Shown here: in pieces, positions 1-7,041 of the stretch
Numbering within the stretch: position 1 is the first letter of the stretch
How the letters are laid out: every line of letters begins with the position of its first letter
Assembly: GCA_016715195.1 (NCBI GenBank)
Contig: JADKBB010000046.1
Location: 1-14,074 of the forward strand
Origin: Candidatus Villigracilis proximus
Lineage (GTDB): Bacteria > Chloroflexota > Anaerolineae > Anaerolineales > Villigracilaceae
Direction: 5' to 3'
Length of the DNA: 14,074 bases
Made by a program: the position numbers and the translations under genes
The notes under the pieces: generated by a model
Told to the model about the DNA's origin: nothing
The model's database searches: none
The model's input: the letters and a program-made list of their open reading frames with translations, nothing else

Positions 1-629
1 AGGGCGGACAGAAGAAGGATAGAAAGCCAATGAAAATGGAGAGAGATAAATTGCCAGCCAATAATGGCTACGCCGGGTTCTCCCCAATAGGCAGTGTCTG
101 GTGTGATGCCGAGTTTGGTAATTATAACGAAAATAAAGACGGAAAACAAAAGGCAGAAGGCGGCAAGGGCGGAAAGATAAATTGGTTTGCGCTTTGAAAC
201 TTCCTGCGGGTGAAGTCCATTTTTTATGAGGGTGAGAAAAATGATGGATTGAAGCCCGATGATAAAGAGAATCCACAACAATGGACTGAGACGTTCGTAA
301 TACGGTAGGAATCTCTCAGGGTTGAGATAACGCAGCAGAAACAGAGTCAGGCTTGAGATTAAGAAAAGAAACGTTGAGGAAAGTATGAAAGGCGTGCGGG
401 CAAGTGAGTCAAATCGGGCAGAGTCGCGGCGGGCGAGGAATCCCAGATAAATTCCTGCAATAAAGAAGAAAGTAGGAATTGCAAGCAAGCCAAGGCGGGC
501 AGGGGAAAGTCCGCTCTCAGATGGGACAAGGGCAAGCAGAAGGGTTGCAAGTAGAGACTCAAAGGCCGTGGTAAGGAAAAACCACGGCCAGAGATATGAA
601 TAGGAATTTTTAAGAGTCTTTGAATTCAT
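1..629 (-). CDS. Multi-pass membrane protein of unknown function (N-terminal 209 residues; runs off the window)
   Basis: An open frame runs from an ATG at 629 to the left edge with no stop, so only the N-terminal part is present. It begins MNSKTLKNSYSYLWPWFFLT and is strongly hydrophobic. I count about five membrane segments, among them 'LLATLLLALV', 'LLAIPTFFFIAGIYLGF', 'FILSSTFLFLISSLTLFLL', 'LLWILFIIGLQSIIFLTLI' and 'LSALAAFCLLFSVFIFVII', followed by 'KLGITPDTAYWGEPGV' and another hydrophobic stretch at the edge. The alternation of helices with short charged loops, such as 'RYLNPERFLPYYERL', resembles polyprenyl-sugar or ArnT-like membrane proteins of Chloroflexota, but no catalytic motif is visible and I assign no function. 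No strong Shine-Dalgarno precedes the ATG, so the start is less certain than the frame. It lies 30 bp after the stop of the 100-residue gene and may be co-transcribed with it. Confidence 0.7.
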   Translation of the reverse strand, partial: MNSKTLKNSYSYLWPWFFLTTAFESLLATLLLALVPSESGLSPARLGLLAIPTFFFIAGIYLGFLARRDSARFDSLARTPFILSSTFLFLISSLTLFLLRYLNPERFLPYYERLSPLLWILFIIGLQSIIFLTLIKNGLHPQEVSKRKPIYLSALAAFCLLFSVFIFVIITKLGITPDTAYWGEPGVAIIGWQFISLHFHWLSILLLSA

Positions 630-659
630 CTGTGAGCTAAAGAACGTTTGGAAGATACC

Positions 660-962
660 TTAAAATTGAAATCCGCCGCGAACAGGAACGATCTTATATG
701 AATAGTTTTTTACATAGCCAAAGAGACGTTCCTGCAAAAGCGCCCAATCTGCCGAGGCAAGGATGCGGCGCGCCTGGGGCAGATCTGAGGCGAGCAAGCC
801 GACTTGAATCTGCGGATAGGAACCATAAATGGTAGCCCATGCTTCGGCGGGCTGCAAGCCAAGCCTTTGCACTCCGGGCACAAATTCACCGATAACGAAT
901 TCGAAATATTCCTGATCGCGCTCGGGAGCGATATCCCAGGTCATGAGTACTTTGACCGACAT
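660..962 (-). CDS. Conserved hypothetical protein, 100 aa, probable ferredoxin-like (dimeric alpha-beta barrel) fold
   Basis: This is a complete 100-residue protein starting MSVKVLMTWDIAPERDQEYF. It has no signal peptide or membrane segment, so it is probably cytoplasmic. The pattern is beta strand (VKVLMTWDI), helix (ERDQEYFEFVIGEFVPGVQRL), strands with aromatics (AWATIYGSYPQIQVGLLAS), helices (LPQARRILASADWALLQERL) and a last strand (YSYKIVPV). That order would suit a small dimeric alpha-beta barrel of the NIPSNAP/ABM type. I recognise the style as a small Chloroflexota protein but know of no assigned function, and no catalytic residues stand out. The ATG follows the stop of the MBL-fold gene by only 5 bp, so the two are almost certainly one transcription unit. 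The upstream 'AAAAGGG' that could serve as ribosome site lies inside the end of that gene. Confidence 0.8.
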   Translation of the reverse strand: MSVKVLMTWDIAPERDQEYFEFVIGEFVPGVQRLGLQPAEAWATIYGSYPQIQVGLLASDLPQARRILASADWALLQERLFGYVKNYSYKIVPVRGGFQF

Positions 963-967
963 TTTAT

Positions 968-1612
968 TTAACCCTTTTGATAGTCCAAAACAATCACGTG
1001 TGTTTCTGCGGGCAGACTGGAACGTGTGACCTTAAGAGAAGGCTGTGCATCCTGCTTGCTTAAACCCATTTCCTTAATGAACTTATTGATCTCGTCCAGT
1101 TTGATCTTTGAATCTGGCGTTGAATAGTGCATTGGGATGACCAGGTTGGGTTCCAACATGCTGACAACTTCCGCGGCTTTCGCAGCGTTGAGGCTGGAGC
1201 CGCCGCCGACAGGCACGAGCGCCACGTTGACAGTGCCGAGCAGTTCGATCTCGCTTTGGGTGGGGATCTGTTGTAAATCGCCAAGATGAGCAACGGTGAT
1301 GCCGTCATAATCAAAGACATAAACCGTATTGCGGACTCTGTCTTTCGATTTTTTGCCGCTGTCTGTTTGAACTGCCGTGATAAATACGCCGCCAATTTCA
1401 AATTCACCAGCGCCGGTGAGCACGTGTGTGCTGCCTTTGACCGCATCGCTGTTGTTGTGGCCGGGCGCATCGTGGCTGATGGTAACGATCTCAGCCTTTA
1501 GTTTTAACGCATCATAGCCGACAACTTTGTTGTCAAATGGATCGGTAACCACGGTTACATAATTTCTCTCCGTGAGCCGAAAACAGGAATGTCCGTACCA
1601 GGTAATTTCCAT
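968..1612 (-). CDS. MBL-fold (metallo-beta-lactamase superfamily, COG2220-like) protein with altered metal-binding motif
   Basis: This 214-residue protein starts at MEITWYGHSCFRL. I chose this ATG rather than an in-frame codon 24 residues upstream because GGAGG sits 8-9 bases before it and because the family begins with the 'ITWxGHSCFRL' strand. The superfamily landmarks are present in order: 'GHSCF' (H8), 'VVTDPF' (D24), an altered first metal motif 'SHDAPGHNN' (H47, H52), 'GAGEFEIGGVFITAV', 'AHLGDL' (H109, D112) and 'VIPMHY' (H162). The usual HxHxDH motif would have His at residue 49 and Asp at 51, but Ala49 and Gly51 stand there, so hydrolase activity and normal dinuclear zinc binding are doubtful. 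No signal peptide is visible, so a cytoplasmic protein is likely. The nearest named relatives would be the UlaG/UPF0173-type Zn-dependent hydrolases. It is first in a two-gene unit with the 100-residue protein and has a plausible promoter just upstream. Confidence 0.88.
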   Translation of the reverse strand: MEITWYGHSCFRLTERNYVTVVTDPFDNKVVGYDALKLKAEIVTISHDAPGHNNSDAVKGSTHVLTGAGEFEIGGVFITAVQTDSGKKSKDRVRNTVYVFDYDGITVAHLGDLQQIPTQSEIELLGTVNVALVPVGGGSSLNAAKAAEVVSMLEPNLVIPMHYSTPDSKIKLDEINKFIKEMGLSKQDAQPSLKVTRSSLPAETHVIVLDYQKG

Positions 1613-1634
1613 GAAGTGTTGCCTCCGAGCCGTA

Positions 1635-1640
1635 ATTATA
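1635..1640 (-). promoter_or_regulatory. Candidate -10 box (TATAAT) for the MBL-fold gene
   Basis: On the minus strand a perfect TATAAT lies 22 bases upstream of the ATG at 1612. It would place transcription start near 1628 and leave a short leader that contains GGAGG. A matching -35 is poor: the bases 17-18 away fall inside the terminator hairpin of the upstream gene. The call therefore rests on the -10 box and its position. Confidence 0.4.
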
Positions 1641-1651
1641 CACGTATTAAA

Positions 1652-1681
1652 AGCCGCACGTACAGATTTGTACGTGCGGCT
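1652..1681 (-). terminator. Intrinsic terminator of the serine hydrolase gene
   Basis: A perfect 13-bp inverted repeat (1652-1664 with 1669-1681, 4-base loop) lies 21 bp past the stop codon at 1703. Read on the minus strand, the stem is GC-rich (AGCCGCACGTACA arm) and runs directly into TTTTAATA, the U-tract of a rho-independent terminator. On the plus strand no T-run follows, so it acts for the minus-strand gene. It separates that gene from the downstream MBL-fold unit. Confidence 0.82.
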
Positions 1682-1702
1682 CATTGTAAAAAAAATCGGA
1701 CT

Positions 1703-4000
1703 TTACGGGCAGTGCGGAGCAAGTTTATTGGCTTCAACCACTGAACTACTCCAGGAATATTCTTCGTTATCGCTAAAATAGTAGTAGGTTGCGCCGTTAG
1801 GCATCATCACTACAGTAATACCACCATAGCCAGACATAAAGGGCGTGTAAAAAGAGCAGGTGAAGCCGTCTGTTGTGGTAAATTGTTTGGCCCAAAAGGC
1901 ATTGTTATATTTGAACACCGGCGTACCAGTAGTATCCAGCCCGCGATCTGCGGCATCTTTTTGCATTGAATCTGCCAGCATATCGGTTTGAAGGAGCTGC
2001 ACGCCATTGGCCATGCCGTTATCGTTATTGAGCAATTTGGCCACTTTGGCAATATCATCCTGAGTCCAGAATAATCCGTAACCGCCAAAAGGTGCGCCCG
2101 TGGAATTATTGTCTGTGCGCAGACTGGTCATTGTCCCAGCGGATAGTTTGATCGGGGTGAATACTTCATCGCGTACCATGTTGAAAATATCCGCGCCGCT
2201 GCCGGCCTGAGCTTGCAGGTAATTATTCATGGCGCGAGTCACAATGAATGTGTCTGAAGAATGGTAGTTCCAGAATGTGCCGGGAGCAACTTTGTATGGG
2301 AAATTAAACGCGGCCGTGATCTTCGTGGAATATGGCTCGGCGAGGAAGAAAGTTTCCATATAGGAACCGCCTTCATCTGATTCATATCCTGCCAAACGAT
2401 AATTGCCGGTTGCCATGTCAATCGTGTTATTGAATGTAACACTTGTCCATGTGCCAACACTGCTGGAATATTCCGGCACATAATCTTTGATCAACTGGTT
2501 ATACACTCCCGTGCCGTAGACTTGTCCCAGACGCATCAGTGCCATACTTGCAAAAGCTGACTTCGCTGTGGAATAGGAAGGTGCGCGCATACTTCCACAG
2601 AAGGCATATGTACCATAGCGGGTGGTACAACCTGATACATAGTTGGTTCCGTTAATGATCACGCCATAATAGGTCATGTGAGCAGCGGTGACTCCACTGC
2701 CAAAAGTGGATACGTTAACTCCCGAAGCAGGGAAATCAGTGGCAAGGTCCGCGATGGGTTTGGTCGGCAAACGATTGGCAACTTCGGCCGCATGGTTATT
2801 CTTGTATGTTGCGGCATTGGAAACCGCATAGGGTGAATATGCGGCTGAAAGCTGTCCCCACATGTTGATCTTGTAATACGCGCAGGTCTCCTGCGTAATT
2901 TGGTAACGCACATTGGAAACAGACGTCCCATTGAAGAGGAAAGTCATCACACCATTGTGTGTACAATTAGCATTTCGCTGAACAAGCGCAAACGGGAATG
3001 AAGCACGCGACCACCCATTATCGCTTGTTTCTGACCAGGCACGGCCCGGGCCAACAATATAATTCCAATACGCATGTCCGGTGATACTGAGTCCTTGATT
3101 AACAGGGATCAGATGACTGCCGTTTTGGACGAACTCAAAACTAAATTCCGGTAAATGCTTGCGTGGATTATCAGCGTTACCCGTATAAGCATACGTATCT
3201 TTTACTTCGCTAAAGCCGCCGTTGGTGGCCTCGTTATTCAGAACAAGCAAACCTTCAAATACATGCAAAGGCATGGCCGCAGTGGACGGTAAGCCAAAGC
3301 CGCTGGTGTCATCCACCGGCGCAGTGCTTGAACCGCTGGTCAAGTTGGCATAGGTCAATACAGTACGTGAAACAACGCCATTTCCAGTCAACGGGTCACC
3401 GGGGACAGATCCGCCGAGAACGGGGGTAGCGGTCGGTCCCGGAGTGGCAGTTGGCGGAAGCGGAGTGTTCGTAGGCGCAGTACCTAAGGTTCCGCTTACA
3501 GTGATATCTTCGGCATAACAATGATCGGATGTACCATCCTGTCCACGGTAGCGGATCTGAAAACTGGCATTATTATCCGCACCGGCAATATTACTGACTG
3601 TGACCGAACTGTATACACTATTATCCTGTCCGTCAGTCTTTTGCTGCATAACGACCCAGCCGCTGCCTGTGTTGTATTCCACATAGCACCAATCAGCGTT
3701 TTCCAGTAAAGACGCGGCAAGATTTGAGGTGACAGAAATTCCGGTATAGCCAACTGTAGAAACCGTGCGCGTGATACTGCCTGTGTTGGTAATGCGGACT
3801 GCGCTCCCGCTGATCCTAGGAGTTGTAACAAGGCTGATCCCATTGGTTGCGCTGGATGCGGTCCAATCTGTATAGCCTGAATTAAAGGTTGTAGTATAGA
3901 TCGTAACAGCGGCTGCCTGCACAGATTGCGGCATACAAGCCATTATGATCGCAACAACAAGAAACAAAGTCAGCGCAAAAGTAAAAACCGGTCTTTTCAT
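1703..4000 (-). CDS. Exported serine hydrolase, beta-lactamase / D-aminopeptidase-like fold, with N-terminal sandwich-like domain
   Basis: This is a 765-residue protein. I start at MKRPVFTFALTLFLVVAIIM because AAAGGAGAT lies 7 bases upstream and this begins a clear signal peptide ending near 'SVQAAA' (about residue 31); an upstream in-frame extension would bury it. Residues 32-170 are Thr/Ser/Gly-rich strands ('WCYVEYNTGSGW', 'FQIRYRGQDG') that look like a beta-sandwich or carbohydrate-binding module. A Thr/Pro linker follows at 174-193. The catalytic part has an SxxK motif S477-T-A-K480, a Tyr motif Y579-H-S581 in the YxN position, and 'SGYGG' at 723-727 near the position of the third (KTG/HxG) motif. 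These are hallmarks of serine beta-lactamase/penicillin-binding-protein hydrolases; the substrate cannot be read. The mature protein has eight Cys (105, 161, 346, 373, 458, 468, 715, 764), which suits disulfides outside the cell. The terminator of the upstream operon ends about 60 bp before the start, and I see no good promoter between them. Confidence 0.85.
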   Translation of the reverse strand: MKRPVFTFALTLFLVVAIIMACMPQSVQAAAVTIYTTTFNSGYTDWTASSATNGISLVTTPRISGSAVRITNTGSITRTVSTVGYTGISVTSNLAASLLENADWCYVEYNTGSGWVVMQQKTDGQDNSVYSSVTVSNIAGADNNASFQIRYRGQDGTSDHCYAEDITVSGTLGTAPTNTPLPPTATPGPTATPVLGGSVPGDPLTGNGVVSRTVLTYANLTSGSSTAPVDDTSGFGLPSTAAMPLHVFEGLLVLNNEATNGGFSEVKDTYAYTGNADNPRKHLPEFSFEFVQNGSHLIPVNQGLSITGHAYWNYIVGPGRAWSETSDNGWSRASFPFALVQRNANCTHNGVMTFLFNGTSVSNVRYQITQETCAYYKINMWGQLSAAYSPYAVSNAATYKNNHAAEVANRLPTKPIADLATDFPASGVNVSTFGSGVTAAHMTYYGVIINGTNYVSGCTTRYGTYAFCGSMRAPSYSTAKSAFASMALMRLGQVYGTGVYNQLIKDYVPEYSSSVGTWTSVTFNNTIDMATGNYRLAGYESDEGGSYMETFFLAEPYSTKITAAFNFPYKVAPGTFWNYHSSDTFIVTRAMNNYLQAQAGSGADIFNMVRDEVFTPIKLSAGTMTSLRTDNNSTGAPFGGYGLFWTQDDIAKVAKLLNNDNGMANGVQLLQTDMLADSMQKDAADRGLDTTGTPVFKYNNAFWAKQFTTTDGFTCSFYTPFMSGYGGITVVMMPNGATYYYFSDNEEYSWSSSVVEANKLAPHCP

Positions 4001-4061
4001 ATAATCTCCTTTGGCGAAAGAAACGATGCAGCGGGCAGACCACCCACCCACTGAAAACAAA

Positions 4062-4092
4062 ACGAGCCACTTCCCCCAAGGAAGCGGCTCGT
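4062..4092 (-). terminator. Intrinsic terminator of the transport/amidohydrolase operon
   Basis: Arms 4062-4074 and 4080-4092 form a 13-bp stem with a 5-base loop, 16 bp past the amidohydrolase stop. In the minus-strand RNA all 13 positions pair, one as a G-U wobble; in the plus-strand RNA that position would be an A-C mismatch. The stem runs into TTTTGTTTTC on the minus strand. Strand-specific pairing and U-tract both point to termination of the leftward operon. Confidence 0.82.
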
Positions 4093-4107
4093 CAGCCTTA
4101 AAATGAA

Positions 4108-5022
4108 TCAACGATTATTCAAATGATCTGATTGACGAAAAAACTTAAGCGGTCCCAGTTTTTCAAAACTTCCTTTTTGCAGCGCGCCATCTTGATAGAT
4201 GGGGAAAGTGTGTCCCGAGTCGCGTAATTGCTTGAGAGTTTGCGCTAGTCCCAATGTTCCATACTCACGCGAGCGGGTAGTGTGATCAAGATCGATCAAC
4301 TCCGTCATAAAAGTTTGATTGGTAGACGCTTCCTGCAATACGCGTCCATCAGGATTAATAATGGTCGAGCGTCCGCCGCCCCAGGTGCCGATCCCGTTGA
4401 TACTTACAAAATAACATTGATTGAACAAAGCGTTCGCACGCGCCATCACCAGTTCAAGCTCACGGTCAGAGGTGGGCGTCAGCGTGGGTTGAATAATAAC
4501 TTCCGCGCCCATCCATGCCAGCGTGCGCGCCACTTCAGGAAACCACATATCATAGCAAATACATAAACCAAAACGCCCCACATCTGGAATATCGAATACA
4601 CAAAATTCATCGCCCGCGGATGTGCCCGCTTCATAGGGCAGCCATGGAAACATCTTGCGATATTTTGCAACGATCTCGCCTTGCGGTGAAATTACGATCG
4701 CAGTGTTATACATCTTATCGCCGTCACGCTCCCACATTGATCCGGGCACAAGCCATTGATGAGTCTTGCGCGCCAACGCGCACAAACGGTCTGTCAACGG
4801 GCCGGGAATCGTATCTGAATTTTTAAGATACCAATCCTTATCTTCAGGCGTGAGAAATTGCACCAGCCCCGGCACGATCAATTCATGGAACACCACCATG
4901 TTTACCCAGGGCATCCCTTTCGCAATATTCAATGCAACATCAGACATCTTATCGATCGTCCCCTGCGCATCAAAAGGCGAGACTGACATTTGCACACCTG
5001 CGATTCCAAACAAACGAGTCAT
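4108..5022 (-). CDS. Carbon-nitrogen hydrolase (nitrilase superfamily amidase)
   Basis: This is a complete 304-residue protein of usual family length. The nitrilase-superfamily catalytic triad is readable: Glu47 in 'VVFHELIVPG', Lys123 in 'KYRKMFPWLPYE' and the nucleophile Cys156 in 'LCICYDMWFPE'. Further family features are 'YNTAIVISPQGEIVAKYRK', 'GRFGLCICYD' and 'STIINPDGRVL'. The 'KYRKxxPW' stretch resembles aliphatic amidase/formamidase branches more than true nitrilases, so an amide is the likely substrate, but the exact one cannot be read. There is no signal peptide, so it acts in the cytoplasm. The start at 5022 is set by GAGGAG 7 bases upstream; this site overlaps the last codons of the ATPase gene, whose stop lies 10 bp away. 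It is therefore translated as the last gene of the ABC transporter operon, which suggests that it processes an imported substrate. A strong terminator follows. Confidence 0.92.
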   Translation of the reverse strand: MTRLFGIAGVQMSVSPFDAQGTIDKMSDVALNIAKGMPWVNMVVFHELIVPGLVQFLTPEDKDWYLKNSDTIPGPLTDRLCALARKTHQWLVPGSMWERDGDKMYNTAIVISPQGEIVAKYRKMFPWLPYEAGTSAGDEFCVFDIPDVGRFGLCICYDMWFPEVARTLAWMGAEVIIQPTLTPTSDRELELVMARANALFNQCYFVSINGIGTWGGGRSTIINPDGRVLQEASTNQTFMTELIDLDHTTRSREYGTLGLAQTLKQLRDSGHTFPIYQDGALQKGSFEKLGPLKFFRQSDHLNNR

Positions 5023-5032
5023 AAATGGCTCC

Positions 5033-6070
5033 TCATACCTCTACAAAATGACAGGCGACGAAGCGGCCTGTACTCCCGACCGAACTTCGGGACGATGTGA
5101 GCGGCGTCGAAGTGCCGCTTCTTACTTGACTGAAAACTGGTTCTGTTTCCTGACAGATCTTTTGCGCCAAAGGGCAGCGCGTGTGAAAGCGGCAACCCGA
5201 AGGAGGATTCACCGGGCTGGGGACATTTCCTTCCAACACCGTTAATTCACGCCGCTCCATACTCACAACCGGCAAAGGGATCGCGCCAAACAATGCTTTT
5301 GTATAAGGATGTAATGGTTCGTTGTACACATCCTCTGATGGTCCCAACTCCACCATCTTCCCCAAATACATCACGCCGATACGATCACTGATATGCTGTA
5401 CAACATTCAGGTCATGCGAAATAAACACATACGTTAAATGATTCTCTCGCTGTAAGTCCTGCAATAAATTAATGATCTGCGCCTGCACCGAAACATCCAG
5501 CGCGGAAGTTGGTTCGTCCAACACGATCAGCCGCGGATTAACCGCCAGCGCTCGCGCGATCGCCACCCGCTGACATTGTCCGCCTGAAAATTCATGCGGG
5601 AAGCGGTCCAAATGTTGTTCGCCGAGCCCAACCTGTTCCAACAATTGCAGCGCACGCGCGCGCACTTCACTTTTCTGCACGATCTTATGCGTCAGCAATG
5701 GTTCTGAAATCGCATCCACGATCTTCAAGCGCGGACTCAAAGACGAGTATGGATTTTGAAAGACGATCTGCATCTCACGGCGCACTTGCCGCATTTCATT
5801 ACGAGAGAGAGAAGTGATCTCACGTTCATCGAAAATGACTTTTCCATCTGTCGGTTCGATCAAGCGCATCAACATTCTTCCAAGGGTTGTTTTGCCGCAG
5901 CCAGACTCCCCCACCAAGCCCAACACCTCGCCCGCAAACACTTCCAGACTCACGCCATCTACAGCATAAACGTAGCGTCTTGCAGCGGGGTTGAGGCGTG
6001 AAATTAATCCGCTTGATAATGGAAAATGTTTCTTGAGATTTTGCGCAGTGAGTAAAGGTTGATTCGTCAT
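5033..6070 (-). CDS. Oligopeptide/dipeptide ABC transporter ATP-binding protein (OppF/DppF type)
   Basis: This is a 345-residue ATPase that powers peptide uptake together with the second ATPase and two permeases. The motifs in order are Walker A GESGCGKT (54-61), Q-loop Q105, signature FSGGQ (161-165) followed by Cys166 instead of the common Arg, Walker B LIVLDEP (181-187) and switch His219 ('FISHD'). The oligopeptide-family C-terminal extension has 'HPYTKALFGAIP' and four Cys (293, 299, 306, 340), spaced CX5CX6C then a distant Cys. I start at MTNQPLLTAQNLKKHF because this begins the family N-terminus and lies 4 bp after the preceding stop; an upstream in-frame Met would overlap that gene. 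Between Cys306 and Cys340 lies a Ser/Thr-rich insertion (about 317-335) encoded by two small DNA palindromes, which looks inserted. The stop is 10 bp before the amidase gene. Confidence 0.93.
   Translation of the reverse strand: MTNQPLLTAQNLKKHFPLSSGLISRLNPAARRYVYAVDGVSLEVFAGEVLGLVGESGCGKTTLGRMLMRLIEPTDGKVIFDEREITSLSRNEMRQVRREMQIVFQNPYSSLSPRLKIVDAISEPLLTHKIVQKSEVRARALQLLEQVGLGEQHLDRFPHEFSGGQCQRVAIARALAVNPRLIVLDEPTSALDVSVQAQIINLLQDLQRENHLTYVFISHDLNVVQHISDRIGVMYLGKMVELGPSEDVYNEPLHPYTKALFGAIPLPVVSMERRELTVLEGNVPSPVNPPSGCRFHTRCPLAQKICQETEPVFSQVRSGTSTPLTSSRSSVGSTGRFVACHFVEV
5074..5119. repeat. Pair of small palindromes inside the ATPase gene (possible inserted short repeat)
   Basis: Two adjacent inverted repeats lie in the coding sequence: TCCCGA/TCGGGA (5074-5079 with 5087-5092, 7-base loop) and AGCGGC/GCCGCT (5100-5105 with 5114-5119, 8-base loop). 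They coincide with the low-complexity Ser/Thr/Gly stretch that separates the last Cys from the rest of the C-terminal extension. No second copy is seen in this window, so calling it a dispersed repeat is an inference from structure only. Confidence 0.4.
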
Positions 6071-6074
6071 GGTG

Positions 6075-7041
6075 TTATGACCCTGCGGGCAGGAAACAGG
6101 CGCTTTCATGAGATTCGCCAACTTTTACCAAAGGCGGTTTCTCTTTCAAACAGCGATCAAATACATTTGCACAACGCGGCGCAAATGGACACCCGATCAC
6201 TTCGCCTGGGTTGGATGGCACCGTGCCGGGAATTGCCGCCATTCTTTGTCCGCGTGAACCGGGGCGTGGGATGGCAGCCAGCAATCCCTTGCTGTATGGA
6301 TGGTGAGGTTTTTCGTACACGAAATAAGTGGGGGAAATTTCAGCCACACTGCCCGCGTATAGCACAGCCATGCGGTCACAGGCTTGCGCCACAACACCAA
6401 GGTTATGCGTGATTAACACAATGGAAAGATCAAATTTCTTTTGCAGGTCACGCAGTAGATTTAATATCTGTGCCTGAATGGTGACATCCAGCGCCGTGGT
6501 CGGTTCATCTGCTATTAACAGGGAAGGGCGGCAGGCCAATGCCATTTGCGATCATCACACGTTGCTGCTGTCCGCCGGAAAGTTGATGTGGATAGGATGT
6601 CATCACGCGTTTCACATCGGGCAAACCAACCGCATCAAGGCTTTCTTCCGCTTGAATTTGCGCTGCTTTGTTATCCAGTTTCAAATGTTGACGCACTACA
6701 CGTGTGATCTGCTCGCCTACGGTAAAGACGGGGTTAAGCGATGAAGTAGGATCTTGAAAGATCATCGAAATCCGCCCGCCGCGGACTGTGTTCATCTCAG
6801 ACTCGGAAAGCTCAAGCAAATTTTTTCCCTCGAACATGATCTCGCCGCGTATGGTTGCTGATTTGGGCAACAAGCGCAAAATAGATAACCCTGTGATGGT
6901 CTTGCCGCAGCCAGTTTCACCGACCACGCCAAATATCTCGCCGCGCTTCACGCTAAAGGAAACATTGTTCAATGCCTTATGCAAGCCGCGCGCGGTTTTG
7001 AAATCAATCGCCAGATTATTGACAGACAATAAATCGCTCAT
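6075..7041 (-). CDS. Oligopeptide/dipeptide ABC transporter ATP-binding protein (OppD/DppD type), frameshifted
   Basis: As given, the gene is split: frame one (7041-6505) ends in junk after 'GGQQQRVMIA', and frame two (6545-6075) resumes exactly with 'MALACRPSLLIADEPTTALD'. Dropping one A from the AAA at about 6546-6548 restores a 321-residue protein. It has Walker A GETGCGKT, 'FQDPTSSLNP' as Q-loop, signature LSGGQQQR, Walker B LLIADEP and H-loop 'LITHNLGVV'. The C-terminal extension 'HPYSKGLLAAIPRP' is followed by CX5CX6C and a later Cys, the same spacing as in its partner ATPase. The ATG overlaps the permease stop as ATGA (7038-7041), indicating translational coupling, and its own stop is 4 bp from the next ATPase. 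The break falls in a homopolymer and no motif is missing, so a sequence error is more likely than decay. Confidence 0.9.

Noticed and set aside
359..562. A 67-codon minus-strand open frame near the left edge
   Set aside because: A different minus-strand frame is open from 629 to the edge and encodes regular membrane helices; this one is its out-of-frame shadow.
1613..1684. Upstream N-terminal extension of the MBL-fold gene
   Set aside because: It would start inside the terminator hairpin, and the Shine-Dalgarno and family N-terminus both fit the ATG at 1612.
4001..4111. Upstream N-terminal extension of the serine hydrolase
   Set aside because: It spans the terminator of the upstream operon and would place 37 residues ahead of a clear signal peptide that has its own AGGAGA site.
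4766..5245. A 159-codon plus-strand open frame over the amidase/ATPase junction
   Set aside because: It is antisense to two genes with intact catalytic motifs; its own translation has no recognisable pattern.
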